Positions 1-8,182 of a stretch of DNA of 64,000 nucleotides are shown here, one piece after another. This stretch comes from DASZKW01 sp035552775 (GTDB taxonomy: Bacteria > Actinomycetota > Acidimicrobiia > Acidimicrobiales > Palsa-688). Position 1 is the first letter of the stretch, and each line of letters starts with the position of its first letter. The notes under the pieces were generated by a model. That model worked only from the letters and a program-made list of their open reading frames with translations. It was not told where the DNA came from and did no database searches. The position numbers and the translations under genes were made by a program. Location: contig DASZKW010000036.1 in assembly GCA_035552775.1 (NCBI GenBank), forward strand, positions 1 through 64,000. The letters run 5' to 3'.

Positions 1-165
1 CACGATCTGCCAGTCGTTGTCGGCGGCCATCTCGTCCAGTAGCTCGTTCAGGCGGGTCGCCACCCGACCGCCAAGCACTCGCCTGCGGTACTTCGGGCAC
101 CAAACGACGTGCAAGCCGAGCGACGTGACTCCACCAGCCGACCGACGAAAGCGGGCATCCGACAT
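1..165 (-). CDS. tnpA: IS200/IS605-family transposase TnpA, 5' fragment cut by the window edge
   Basis: The reverse frame from an ATG at 165 runs 55 codons off the left edge. It contains LGLHVVWCPKYRRRVL, the conserved N-terminal signature of the Y1 (HUH) transposases of the IS200/IS605 family, which cut and join single-stranded DNA at subterminal hairpins. The catalytic HUH pair and tyrosine would lie further left and are not visible, so it cannot be said whether the element is intact or whether a tnpB follows. The region upstream of the ATG carries hairpins as expected for the element's left end. Family call is firm from the signature; activity is unknown. Confidence 0.85.
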   Translation of the reverse strand, partial: MSDARFRRSAGGVTSLGLHVVWCPKYRRRVLGGRVATRLNELLDEMAADNDWQIV

Positions 166-276
166 GACAAGATCAGCCTACGAGCGGCGTGTGACGCTCA
201 CCGGGGAGGTCGGGGCTTCGCCCCGAGCCCCGATTCACCTGACGGCTGAAGCCGCCAGTCCCCTCGGAGCGTTCTG
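166..276. mobile_element. Probable left end of the IS200/IS605 element, with two hairpins
   Basis: This 111-bp gap between tnpA and the next gene holds a perfect hairpin at 210-226 (TCGGGGC, loop TTC, GCCCCGA) and a shorter one at 241-256 around GGCT/AGCC. IS200/IS605 ends are recognised as imperfect hairpins just inside the element, so this is the expected place for the left end. The exact cleavage site cannot be fixed without an empty-site sequence. A GGAG ribosome-binding site for the next gene sits at 266-269. Confidence 0.5.
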
Positions 277-948
277 ATGGTCGAGGACGAACCCGTCGAG
301 GACGAACCAATGGTCGAAACGACAGCGCAGGCTGCCGACCGAACCTGGCGTCCCGGCATACGCGGTGACCTCGACCGATTGCTCTCTGGGCGGGGCACTG
401 TCGGCGCCCTGCCGTCGCGGCGCGCCATGCTGCGCCGTGTCGTCACCCGGCCCGGACCTATGGCGGTGGCCCTCTACCGAGCCGGCCACTGGCTCTGGGT
501 TCGAGACCACGAGCTCGCCGCCGAGTTGCTGTGGCGCCTCAACGTCACTCTCACCGGTGCGGACATTCACCCCGGTGCCGAGATCGGAGGCGGGTTCAAG
601 GTCGTTCACACCGTCGGGCTCACCATCGCCCGGGGGACCAAGATCGGACGAGACGTCATGATCCTGCACGGCGTCACCCTCGGGGGCAGTGGCAGGTCCT
701 ACGTCGACCCCACCTTCGCCGACGGTCCACCGACCATCGGGGACGACACCTTGATCTGGGCCGGAGCCAAGGTGCTCGGCCCCGTCACCGTCGGCCGGGC
801 TTGCCGTATCGGGGCCAACGCTGTACTCGCTCACGACCTGCCCGACGGTTCCACATTCAACGCCGGCGAAGGGGCCCGTCGCCTGGAAGCGCGCGTCGCC
901 GAGCTAGAACGTCGTCTCGAAATGCTTAGCGGGGAAGCGCCCGGTTGA
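277..948 (+). CDS. Serine O-acetyltransferase-family (left-handed beta-helix) acetyltransferase, acceptor uncertain
   Basis: The 223-residue protein has a short helical N-terminus and a hexapeptide-repeat beta-helix from about residue 85, with the CysE-like stretch DIHPGAEIGGGFKVVH and LHGVTLGG. His111 matches the catalytic His of CysE, but the usual DRHP motif after the GG loop reads DGPPTIG here (about residues 149-155), so a residue normally used for serine is absent. It overlaps the next glycosyltransferase by 4 bp (TTGA) and heads a polysaccharide cluster. A sugar or glycan acetyltransferase is therefore as likely as cysteine biosynthesis. The ATG at 277 has GGAG seven bases upstream; an internal ATG at residue 12 is the alternative start. 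Confidence 0.8.
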   Translation: MVEDEPVEDEPMVETTAQAADRTWRPGIRGDLDRLLSGRGTVGALPSRRAMLRRVVTRPGPMAVALYRAGHWLWVRDHELAAELLWRLNVTLTGADIHPGAEIGGGFKVVHTVGLTIARGTKIGRDVMILHGVTLGGSGRSYVDPTFADGPPTIGDDTLIWAGAKVLGPVTVGRACRIGANAVLAHDLPDGSTFNAGEGARRLEARVAELERRLEMLSGEAPG

Positions 949-2066
949 CGCCGTCGGAGGCCCGTAACGGCGGGCCCATTACCGTCGGGCTCGACGCCAC
1001 GCCGCTCATCGGGGATCGCACCGGAATCGGCGTGGCCACGGCTGGGATGCTTCGATCAGTCTCCAGCCACACCGTCATCACCGCGATGGGTTACGGACTG
1101 ACCTCGAGAGGCTGGCGCCGGCTCACCGCCGTGCTGCCTCCTGCGGTGCGCATGGGGTCACGCTGGCCAATGCCCGCAGGTCCATTGCTACGGAGCTGGA
1201 AGCGGTTCGACTGGCCCACCGTCGAGCGGTGGACGGGACCGCTGGACGTGGTGCACGGGACCAACTTCGTGGTGCCCCCGACACGCCGGGCGGCTCGCGT
1301 GGTCACCGTCCACGACCTGGCATCTCTGCACTTCCCGGAGCTGTGCACACCCACGGCGCGCCGCTACCCCGACCTGATCCGCCGGGCGGTGCGCACAGGC
1401 GCGACGGTGCACGTCGCCACCCAATTCGGCGCCAGCGAGGTCACCGACGCCTTCGGCGCCCCCGAGGACCGGGTGGCAGTCATCCCCTTCGGGGTCGACC
1501 CTCCATCGCTCCCGCCAGCCAAACGAGCCGACAGGGCGCCTTACGTCCTCGGCTTGGGGACCGCCGAACCCCGCAAGGACCTCCCACTGCTGGTGGCGGC
1601 GTTCGACGCCCTCGCGACCACCCACCCCGACTTGGAGCTACACCTCGCCGGCAGCCCGGGCTGGGGCGAGGAGGCCCTCCAAGCCGCCGTCGCCAACGCC
1701 AGCCACCGCGACCGGATCCGCCGCCTCGGCTGGGTGGCCGACACCGGTGCACTCATCGCCGGAGCGTCGGTACTGGCCTACCCCTCGCTGTACGAAGGCT
1801 TCGGCTTCCCCCCATTGGAGGCCATGGCGCGGGGGGTGCCGGTGGTCGCGACCATCGCCGGGGCGTTGCCCGAGGTGCTCGGGGGCGCCGCCCGCTTGGT
1901 GGCTGTCCACGACCGGGATGCGCTCACGGGCGCCCTCGACGACGTGTTGAGCCGGCCGGAGGAGGCCCAGCGCCTGTCCGATGCCGGCCTTCGACGGGTG
2001 GCGGCGCTGCCGTGGTCCGCGACAGGCGACTCACTCGTCGAGCTCTACACGCGCCTGGCCAGCTGA
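945..2066 (+). CDS. Glycosyltransferase family 4 (GT-B fold)
   Basis: This 373-residue protein transfers a sugar from a nucleotide donor onto a glycan acceptor, probably at the cytoplasmic membrane. The N-terminal half has VTVHDLASLHFPE and the C-terminal half has the donor-binding region LYEGFGFPPLEAMARG with the E-x7-E arrangement of GT4 enzymes. The start is TTG at 945, overlapping the stop of the acetyltransferase (TTGA), which implies translational coupling. Donor and acceptor cannot be read from sequence. Confidence 0.88.
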   Translation: MTPSEARNGGPITVGLDATPLIGDRTGIGVATAGMLRSVSSHTVITAMGYGLTSRGWRRLTAVLPPAVRMGSRWPMPAGPLLRSWKRFDWPTVERWTGPLDVVHGTNFVVPPTRRAARVVTVHDLASLHFPELCTPTARRYPDLIRRAVRTGATVHVATQFGASEVTDAFGAPEDRVAVIPFGVDPPSLPPAKRADRAPYVLGLGTAEPRKDLPLLVAAFDALATTHPDLELHLAGSPGWGEEALQAAVANASHRDRIRRLGWVADTGALIAGASVLAYPSLYEGFGFPPLEAMARGVPVVATIAGALPEVLGGAARLVAVHDRDALTGALDDVLSRPEEAQRLSDAGLRRVAALPWSATGDSLVELYTRLAS

Positions 2067-2084
2067 GTCTGGCGGCTGCAATCC

Positions 2085-3239
2085 CTACCCGCCCAGCGCT
2101 TCTTCGTAGACGGCCCGCGTGGCAGTCACCGTGGCTTCCCAGCTGAAGTCGTCGGCGCGGATCCTTCCGGCCGCAGCAAGCTCGTCACGGCGCTTCGGTT
2201 GGCTAAGCAGTTCGCCAAGGTTGTCCACCCACGCCCCCACGTCCGACGGTGGTACAAACCGGGCTGCCCCGGCTGCCACCTCGCGTAGTGCGCCTATGTC
2301 AGAGCATATTACGCAAGCGCCCTGAACCATGGCCTCGAGTACGGGCAAACCGAAACCTTCGTGCCTGCTAGGAAAAGCAAATACCTCTGCGGCCGCATAA
2401 AGTGCCCTCAATTCAATTTCCGACACCCTTCCCACGAGGCGAATCCGGTCTTTCAGGCGGGCACGCTCCACGTCGGAAATCAAGTCGTCGGCGAGCCAAC
2501 CGACCGGTCCCGCCAACACGAGGCGATGGGCGATGTCGGCCTCGTCGACGAGGCGAGCATATGCTCTGACCAGCATTCCGACGTTCTTTCGTGGCTCGAG
2601 GCTCCCGACCCACAAGACGTACGGTGCGCCACCCAAGCGGTACTTCTCGACCGTCTCGGCTATTTCCCCCGACGTCGCCTCGACATGGTCGACGCCATTG
2701 GGCACCACCCGTAGCCGCTCGCGGGAGATGGACGTGAGGGTGGTGATCTCCTCCGCAGCCGACTCGCTGACGGTGATAACCAGGTCGGCCCGGGCCGCCG
2801 CCGCCTCCACGCCGAGTCGATGGAACCGCCTCCCGCGCCGAGGGTATGTCTCGGGGAACAGCTCGAATGCTGCGTCGTGGAGGGTGACCACGAGGGGAAG
2901 CTTGCCAGTGGCGGGCACGGCCGGTGACGGAGCATGGACCAGGTCGCAACCGGCGAAGGATTTGAAAAAGTCGAGGCGCGGTACGGCAAGCCGGTTCCAC
3001 GCGTCATACAGGAGCGGCCGAGGCACGCCCAACACGACTGGCCTCGGCACGTGGGCTTGATCCAAACCGAAGTCCCGGTACGCTCCGAGCAGGTCCTGCG
3101 ATCGGTGCCAGGCCGTGAAGGGGATCACCGAGTCCCCGGGAAATAGATGGGCAAGCAATGACACTATTCTTGCCGTATACCGGCCTGTCCCCCCCGGTGC
3201 CCGATACAGGAGTTGCTCAACGTTGACCGCGACTCGCAA
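2085..3239 (-). CDS. Glycosyltransferase family 4
   Basis: This 384-residue GT4 enzyme begins with VEQLLYRAPGGTGRYT, the N-terminal acceptor-domain signature with its glycine loop. It has LWVGSLEPRKNV at the start of the second Rossmann domain and HEGFGLPVLEAMVQG with the E-x7-E pair. The start is TTG at 3239, preceded by AGAGAGG about nine bases upstream. It converges with the upstream glycosyltransferase (18 bp between stops) and is head-to-head with the next one, their starts overlapping. Probably a capsule or cell-wall glycan enzyme; the sugar is unknown. Confidence 0.86.
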   Translation of the reverse strand: MRVAVNVEQLLYRAPGGTGRYTARIVSLLAHLFPGDSVIPFTAWHRSQDLLGAYRDFGLDQAHVPRPVVLGVPRPLLYDAWNRLAVPRLDFFKSFAGCDLVHAPSPAVPATGKLPLVVTLHDAAFELFPETYPRRGRRFHRLGVEAAAARADLVITVSESAAEEITTLTSISRERLRVVPNGVDHVEATSGEIAETVEKYRLGGAPYVLWVGSLEPRKNVGMLVRAYARLVDEADIAHRLVLAGPVGWLADDLISDVERARLKDRIRLVGRVSEIELRALYAAAEVFAFPSRHEGFGLPVLEAMVQGACVICSDIGALREVAAGAARFVPPSDVGAWVDNLGELLSQPKRRDELAAAGRIRADDFSWEATVTATRAVYEEALGG

Positions 3240-4377
3240 GAAACGAATCCTCTCTATACAGCCTGGTGCCGAGCGGGGCGGATCCGACTACTGCCTTCTT
3301 CGTATGGTGCGTAGCTTGGCCGGTGACGGATGGGAATGTCATATCGCCCTTCCGGCACGCTCACCCCTGGAGGGCGATTTCGTCGGCGCCGGCGCCGTGT
3401 TGCACGTGGTTCCCATGAAGCGGATCACCAAGAGCGGTTCGCCACTGTACTGGGCGGGATACCTCTTGACCTGGCCGGTCTCGGTGGTGAGGCTGATCAG
3501 GCTCGCTCGAAAGATCAACCCTGGCATCATTCACAGCAACTCGTTGCACTCCTGGTACGGGTGGGCAGTGGCGGCGATCGTGGGCCGACCTCACGTGTGG
3601 CACGGCCGAGAGATCGTCTTCCAGTCATCGGCCGCCTTGAAGGTGGAGCGGTGGCTCTGCCGCCACTTCGCGGCCAAGGTCATCGCTGTCTCGGTCCCAG
3701 TCGGGCTCCAACTCGAGGGGGCCGACGTGACCGTGATCCACGACGTCGTCGACGCCACCGAGTTCAGCCCTGGGCGGGCCGGTCGCTTCCGCAAACGGGT
3801 GGGGATCGCCGATGAGGCGCCTCTGGTCGGAGCCGCCGGCAGGATCGACACCTGGAAGGGGTTCGACGTCGTCCTCGATGCCGTCGAATCCATGCAGGCC
3901 GCCCGCCCGGGCCTGGAGGTGGCGATCGCCGGCGGTCCGATCCAAGGCAAACAGGAGTACGCAGAACGTCTCTCAAGTCGGGCCGCGGGCATGGTCGGCG
4001 TCCACTGGCTGGGCGAGCGTGACGACATGGCGGATTTCATGGCCGACCTCGACGCGTTTGTGCTCGCGTCGACCGAGCCTGAACCGTATGGGATGGTGTT
4101 GACCGAGGCGCTTGCTTCCGGGGTCCCGGTCGTCGCCACCGACCATGGAGGTCCTCCCGAGATACTCGCCGACCTCCCCGAAGCGACAGGCCGGCTGGTC
4201 CCACCGTGCGACCCGTCCGCCCTGGCCCAGGCCGCCATCGCCATCTTGCCGCCGGGTTCGTCCGGCGTGGAACGGAGGAAGGGTCGACACGCCGTGTTGT
4301 TGGAGCAGACCACCACCTTTTCCGAAGTGTTCGAAGGGGTGCTGTCGCCGGGGGAGAAAGGTGGGCCCCGAGGCTAG
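3223..4377 (+). CDS. Glycosyltransferase family 4
   Basis: The protein (384 residues from TTG 3223) carries an N-terminal ILSIQPGAERGGSDYCLLRM loop, a mid-region GAAGRIDTWKGFDVVLDAV and the donor-site region EPEPYGMVLTEALASG with E-x7-E, all typical of GT4. The frame is open further upstream to 3115, but that stretch is antisense to the divergent glycosyltransferase. TTG 3223 has AGGAG ten bases upstream and keeps the GGSD loop, so I choose it. This makes it overlap the divergent gene by 17 bp at their 5' ends. Its TAG stop doubles as the start of the cofD -10 element. Confidence 0.85.
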   Translation: MTATRKKRILSIQPGAERGGSDYCLLRMVRSLAGDGWECHIALPARSPLEGDFVGAGAVLHVVPMKRITKSGSPLYWAGYLLTWPVSVVRLIRLARKINPGIIHSNSLHSWYGWAVAAIVGRPHVWHGREIVFQSSAALKVERWLCRHFAAKVIAVSVPVGLQLEGADVTVIHDVVDATEFSPGRAGRFRKRVGIADEAPLVGAAGRIDTWKGFDVVLDAVESMQAARPGLEVAIAGGPIQGKQEYAERLSSRAAGMVGVHWLGERDDMADFMADLDAFVLASTEPEPYGMVLTEALASGVPVVATDHGGPPEILADLPEATGRLVPPCDPSALAQAAIAILPPGSSGVERRKGRHAVLLEQTTTFSEVFEGVLSPGEKGGPRG

Positions 4378-4380
4378 CCT
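4375..4380 (+). promoter_or_regulatory. -10 element TAGCCT for leaderless cofD
   Basis: TAGCCT lies 6 nt before the cofD GTG, so the transcript would start at or next to the start codon. The first three bases are the TAG stop codon of the upstream glycosyltransferase. No Shine-Dalgarno sequence is present. Confidence 0.55.
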
Positions 4381-4386
4381 GCGCCG

Positions 4387-5337
4387 GTGATCGTCGCTCT
4401 CGCCGGTGGGGTGGGCGCGGCGCGCCTGCTCACCGGGGTGGTGAAGGTCGCGGACCCCCGCCGGGTAACCGCGGTAGTAAACACCGGAGACGATGCCGTG
4501 TTGCACGGCCTGTCAATCAGCCCCGACCTCGACACCGTCACGTACACCTTGGCCGGTGCCATCAACCCGGACACAGGATGGGGACGCGCCGGCGAGACAT
4601 GGGGGGCGATGGCCGAGTTAGGAGAGCTGTCGGGAGGCCGCCTGGCCTGGTTCAATTTGGGTGACCGTGACCTGGGCACCCACCTGTACCGCACCGCCCG
4701 CCTGGCCGAAGGTGCCACCCTGTCGGCGGTCACCACCGAGATCGCGTCACGCTGGGGGATCGCCGCTCACCTGGTACCCATGACCGACCGGCGGGTCGCC
4801 ACTCGGGTGACCCTCGCCTCCACCGGGGAGGAGATCGGTTTCCAGGAGTATTTCGTAGGGCACCGCCACGCGGTGGCGGTGTCATCTGTCCGCTTCGACG
4901 GGGTAGAGGAGGCGATGGCTGCGCCCGGGGTGCTCGACGCCATCGCCGGCGCCGAAGCGGTGGTGATCTGCCCCTCCAACCCCATCGTGTCGATCGGCCC
5001 CATCCTCGCCGTGCCCGGAGTCGCCGACGCGGTGATGGCCCGGCGCGACGACACCGTGGCGGTGTCCCCGATCATCGCCGGCAAGGCCCTGAAGGGGCCA
5101 GCCGACCGCATGCTCGCCGAACTGGGCCACGAGGTGTCGGTGATCGGGGTGGCCAGGCTGTGGGCTCCCTTCGCCGCCACCCTCGTCGTCGACGACGCCG
5201 ATGCCGCCCGGCGGCGGGCGGTCGAAGCCGAGGGCGTGAGGTGCGTCGTGGCACCCACGGTCATGAAGGGTCAGGCGGAGGCCGAGCACCTCGCCCGTAC
5301 ACTCCTCCGCCCCCGGCCCACCGCCGTCGGGCAGTGA
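4387..5337 (+). CDS. cofD: 2-phospho-L-lactate/phosphoenolpyruvate transferase of F420 synthesis
   Basis: CofD (FbiA in mycobacteria) joins the guanosine-activated three-carbon acid to FO, giving F420-0 or its dehydro form. The 316-residue protein opens with MIVALAGGVGAARLLTGV, the family's nucleotide-binding loop, and continues with VVNTGDDAVLHGLSISPDLDTV and CPSNPIVSIGPIL, both hallmarks of CofD. The GTG start is placed by the -10 element at 4375. The stop overlaps the cofE start (GTGA), so the two genes are co-translated, as in most actinobacterial F420 loci. Confidence 0.95.
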   Translation: MIVALAGGVGAARLLTGVVKVADPRRVTAVVNTGDDAVLHGLSISPDLDTVTYTLAGAINPDTGWGRAGETWGAMAELGELSGGRLAWFNLGDRDLGTHLYRTARLAEGATLSAVTTEIASRWGIAAHLVPMTDRRVATRVTLASTGEEIGFQEYFVGHRHAVAVSSVRFDGVEEAMAAPGVLDAIAGAEAVVICPSNPIVSIGPILAVPGVADAVMARRDDTVAVSPIIAGKALKGPADRMLAELGHEVSVIGVARLWAPFAATLVVDDADAARRRAVEAEGVRCVVAPTVMKGQAEAEHLARTLLRPRPTAVGQ

Positions 5338-6143
5338 GCGACCTTGGGAGCGAACCATCAGCGCAGAGCGACCTTGGGAGCGAACCATCAGCGCAGAGCG
5401 ACCTTGGGATCAGACCTTCGCGCGGGGCCATCTCGGTCATACCGGTGGGCGGGATGCCCGAAGTACGACCGGGGGACGACCTCGCCCAACTGATCGCCGC
5501 GGCCGTCGGGACCAAAGGCGGTGACGTGGTGGTGCTCGCCGACGGCGACGTGGTGGTGGTGACCCAAAAGGTGGTGTCAAAGGCGGAAGGCCGCCTGGTG
5601 GCGATCGACCCCGATGACCCGGGGGCCCGCAATGCGTTGATCATCGGCGAGGCGGTACGGGTGCTGCGCCGGCGGGGCGACCTCGTGATGACCGAGACCC
5701 GCCACGGCTTCGTGTGCGCCAACTCCGGCGTCGACCTGTCGAACGTGGAGCGGGGCTGGGCCGCGCTGCTGCCCGTCGATGCGGACCGCAGCGCCAGGGG
5801 AATCCGCCAGGCCCTACGGGCGCGCCTCGGGGTGACCGTCGGTGTGATCGTGTCCGACACCTTCGGGCGCACCTGGCGCCGAGGGGTGACCGACGTTGCC
5901 ATCGGCTGCGCGGGGGTGGCGGCTGTCGTCGACCTCCGGGGCAGCACCGACGCCCTGGGGAGGGAGCTGACGGTGACCGAGGTATGTGTGGCCGACGAGA
6001 TCGCCGCCGCCGCCGAGATGGTGATGGGCAAAGCGCTCGCCATCCCAGTGGCCGTGGTTCGCGGCGTCGACCGGTCGTGGTTGCGGGAGTCGTCGGTGCG
6101 CGACGAGATAGTCCGGAACCCGAGCGAGGACCTGTTCCGCTGA
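5334..6143 (+). CDS. cofE: Coenzyme F420-0:L-glutamate ligase, single-domain form
   Basis: CofE adds glutamates to F420-0 using GTP. The family match starts at ISVIPVGGMPEVRPGDDL and includes VVVTQKVVSKAEGR, GFVCANSGVDLSNV and SDTFGRTWRRGVTDVAIGCAG. The protein is 269 residues if it starts at GTG 5334, overlapping the cofD stop. The first 30 or so residues are then a tandem SDLGSEPSAQ repeat not found in the family, encoded by a 30-bp DNA repeat. It lacks the C-terminal nitroreductase-like domain of mycobacterial FbiB. No start codon lies between the repeat and the family homology, which supports 5334. Confidence 0.93.
   Translation: MSDLGSEPSAQSDLGSEPSAQSDLGIRPSRGAISVIPVGGMPEVRPGDDLAQLIAAAVGTKGGDVVVLADGDVVVVTQKVVSKAEGRLVAIDPDDPGARNALIIGEAVRVLRRRGDLVMTETRHGFVCANSGVDLSNVERGWAALLPVDADRSARGIRQALRARLGVTVGVIVSDTFGRTWRRGVTDVAIGCAGVAAVVDLRGSTDALGRELTVTEVCVADEIAAAAEMVMGKALAIPVAVVRGVDRSWLRESSVRDEIVRNPSEDLFR
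5336..5409 (+). repeat. 30-bp tandem repeat at the cofD/cofE junction
   Basis: Two exact 30-bp units occupy 5336-5365 and 5366-5395, each beginning GAGCGACCTTGGGA, and a third partial unit runs 5396-5409. The repeat starts within the overlapping cofD stop/cofE start and reads in frame as SDLGSEPSAQ in CofE. It looks like a recent slippage or duplication at the gene boundary. Confidence 0.9.
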
Positions 6144-6251
6144 ACCCGCGGCCGGCGGCAGTCGCCGCTGCGCCGGCGGCCCAGCGGGGGCGGCAGTCGC
6201 CGCCGTGGCCGGGAGCGCCGCCGCGGTCAGCAAATCAGCGGGGGCGGCGGC
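6144..6251. terminator. Intergenic region between convergent cofE and galE with two identical hairpins
   Basis: The gap holds GCGGC-AGTC-GCCGC twice, at 6155-6168 and 6190-6203, within copies of a 15-bp repeat. There is no T-run, so this would be an unconventional bidirectional terminator. No gene is seen here. Confidence 0.4.
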
Positions 6252-7202
6252 CTATCGAGCCTGATGACGGAACCAGTCGATGACGGCGCTGGCGCCGTCG
6301 CCGATCTTGGTCCAGGGCTCCCAACCCAGGTGGACCTGGGCCCGACCGGGGTCGAGGCTGCTGCGGGCCAACTCCCCGGGGCGCGCCGGGGCGTAGCTGG
6401 CCGCCCGTTCGACGTGGGCGGCGCCGGCCATGGTCGTGTACAGCTCGTTGACGCTGGTCTCGGTGCCGGTACCGATGTTGAGCAGCAGACCGCTGCCCCG
6501 CTCTGCGGCGCGGGCGAACGCGTCGACCACGTCGTCCACGAAGACGAAATCGCGCGTCTGGGTGCCGTCGCCGTAGATCGTGCAGGCGCCCCCGCCCACG
6601 AGGCGCCCCGCGAATATGGCGACGACACCGGCCTCACCGTGAGGATCCTGACGGGGCCCGTATACGTTGGCGAGGGCGAGAGCCGTGTACTCGAGGCCGT
6701 GCAACTCACGGTAGGCGTGCAGGTAGTCGCCCACGACCTTCTTGGCCACACCGTATGGCGAGACGGGCCGCTGCGGATGTTCCTCGGTCACCGGCAGGAC
6801 CGACGGATCGGGGTCCCCGTAGATCGTGCCACCGCTCGAAGCGAACACCACCTTGCGGGCTCCGCTGAGGCGGGCACCCTCGATGACCTGGAGCGACCCG
6901 ATCACATTGACCTCGGCATCGAAGACGGGGCGGGCGACCGAGACCCGCACGTCGGCCTGCGCGGCCAGGTGGTACACGATCTCGGGCCGGCGCCGGATGA
7001 CAAGCTCGACCGTGTCCGGCGACCGCACGTCGATGTGGTGGAAGGTGAACTTGCGGCCGTGGCCCGACCGGGCGGTCGCCAGATTGGCCATCGAACCGGT
7101 CGACAGGTTGTCGACGACGTCCACCGAGTGGCCCTCGGCCAGGAGCCGGTCGACCAGGGAGGACCCGATGAACCCGGCCCCCCCGGTGACCAGAGCCCTC
7201 AT
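6252..7202 (-). CDS. NAD-dependent sugar epimerase, UDP-glucose 4-epimerase-like
   Basis: An extended short-chain dehydrogenase of 316 residues: the Rossmann motif VTGGAGFIGSSLVDRLL is at the N-terminus, the catalytic Y-x3-K is in SPYGVAKKVV, and YGDGTQTRDFVFVDDV follows. Best matched to the GalE/UDP-sugar 4-epimerase group, producing UDP-galactose or a related sugar for the glycosyltransferases nearby. Its ATG overlaps the manB stop by 4 bp (ATGA), making it the last gene of the rmlB operon. A galT lies at 56 kb, so a Leloir role is also possible. Exact substrate is not determinable. Confidence 0.88.
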   Translation of the reverse strand: MRALVTGGAGFIGSSLVDRLLAEGHSVDVVDNLSTGSMANLATARSGHGRKFTFHHIDVRSPDTVELVIRRRPEIVYHLAAQADVRVSVARPVFDAEVNVIGSLQVIEGARLSGARKVVFASSGGTIYGDPDPSVLPVTEEHPQRPVSPYGVAKKVVGDYLHAYRELHGLEYTALALANVYGPRQDPHGEAGVVAIFAGRLVGGGACTIYGDGTQTRDFVFVDDVVDAFARAAERGSGLLLNIGTGTETSVNELYTTMAGAAHVERAASYAPARPGELARSSLDPGRAQVHLGWEPWTKIGDGASAVIDWFRHQAR

Positions 7203-8182
7203 GGCGTCATCTTAGGCATGCGGGCACCTCTCACCACCGAGCCGGCCGTGACTTCGGCGCCGTCGCCGATCACACTCAGGGCATCGACGGTGGCTCCCCG
7301 ACCGATCACCGCATCGCGTCCGACTATCGAGTCGCGGACGACGGCACCCGGCTCGACCTGCACCCGGTCGAAGAGCACGGCCCGTTGCACGGTGGCCTGT
7401 GCGGCGATCCGGACCCCGGCACCAAGCACCGCTTCGCTCACGGTGGCCGACGGGTCGACCCCGGAAGCGATGCCATCGGCCGCAGCTAGAGCCAGGTTGG
7501 CCTCGAGGTACCGCTCGGGTGTCCCGACGTCTGTCCACGGCGCTGACGAAGCCATGGCGTAGAGGGAGCCACCGGCCACGAGGGAGGGGAACGTCTCGCG
7601 TTCGATCGACACCGGGCGCCCGGCGGGGATGCGCTCGAGCATCGACGGCTCACAGACGTAGGTGCCGGCGTTGACCAGGTTGGTGGGCGCCTGCCCGGGC
7701 GAGGGCTTTTCGATGAAGGCGGTGACGCGCCCGTCAGCGTCCGTCAGGACCACACCGAAGCCGGAGGGGTCGGCCACCGGCGTCAGCGCGATGGTGGTCT
7801 CCGCCGCGTGGTCACGGTGGAACGCCACCAGGGCGCTCACGTCGAGGTCGGTGAGCACGTCCCCGTTGACCACCAAGAATGTGGCGTCGACGCCGCCCCG
7901 TCGGGCGGCGAAGGCGATGGCGCCGGCGGTGTCGAGGGGGGTGTCCTCGACCGCGTAGCTGAGCGCGATTTCGCCGCAGCGCCCGTCGGGGTAGGCGTCG
8001 ATGAAGGCGTCGGGCCGGTAACCGAGCGAGAGGACCACGTGGTCGACGCCGTGGCCGGCGAGATGCTCGACGACCCTTTCGATCATCGGCCGGCCGCCGA
8101 CGGGGAGCATTTGCTTGGGTGTGGTCAGCGTCAGCGGCCGCAGACGGGTGCCCGCCCCGCCCACCAGCACCACCGCCTTCAC
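7199..8182 (-). CDS. manB: Mannose-1-phosphate guanylyltransferase (ManB/ManC type)
   Basis: A 327-residue nucleotidyltransferase: VKAVVLVGGAGTRLRPLTLTTPKQMLP is the pyrophosphorylase loop, followed by FLVVNGDVL (metal-binding Asp), FIEKP and a C-terminal left-handed beta-helix. It makes GDP-mannose from GTP and mannose-1-phosphate. The mannose assignment rests on resemblance to mycobacterial ManB and on the shared order next to wbbL; a different sugar-1-phosphate cannot be excluded. The start is GTG 8182, which overlaps the stop of the preceding gene (GTGA); the frame continues upstream only as antisense-quality sequence. Confidence 0.83.
   Translation of the reverse strand: MKAVVLVGGAGTRLRPLTLTTPKQMLPVGGRPMIERVVEHLAGHGVDHVVLSLGYRPDAFIDAYPDGRCGEIALSYAVEDTPLDTAGAIAFAARRGGVDATFLVVNGDVLTDLDVSALVAFHRDHAAETTIALTPVADPSGFGVVLTDADGRVTAFIEKPSPGQAPTNLVNAGTYVCEPSMLERIPAGRPVSIERETFPSLVAGGSLYAMASSAPWTDVGTPERYLEANLALAAADGIASGVDPSATVSEAVLGAGVRIAAQATVQRAVLFDRVQVEPGAVVRDSIVGRDAVIGRGATVDALSVIGDGAEVTAGSVVRGARMPKMTP

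Noticed and set aside
5160..5333. Extension of cofE upstream into cofD
   Set aside because: It overlaps nearly 180 bp of cofD in another frame with no homology; the GTGA overlap at 5334 is the natural coupling point.
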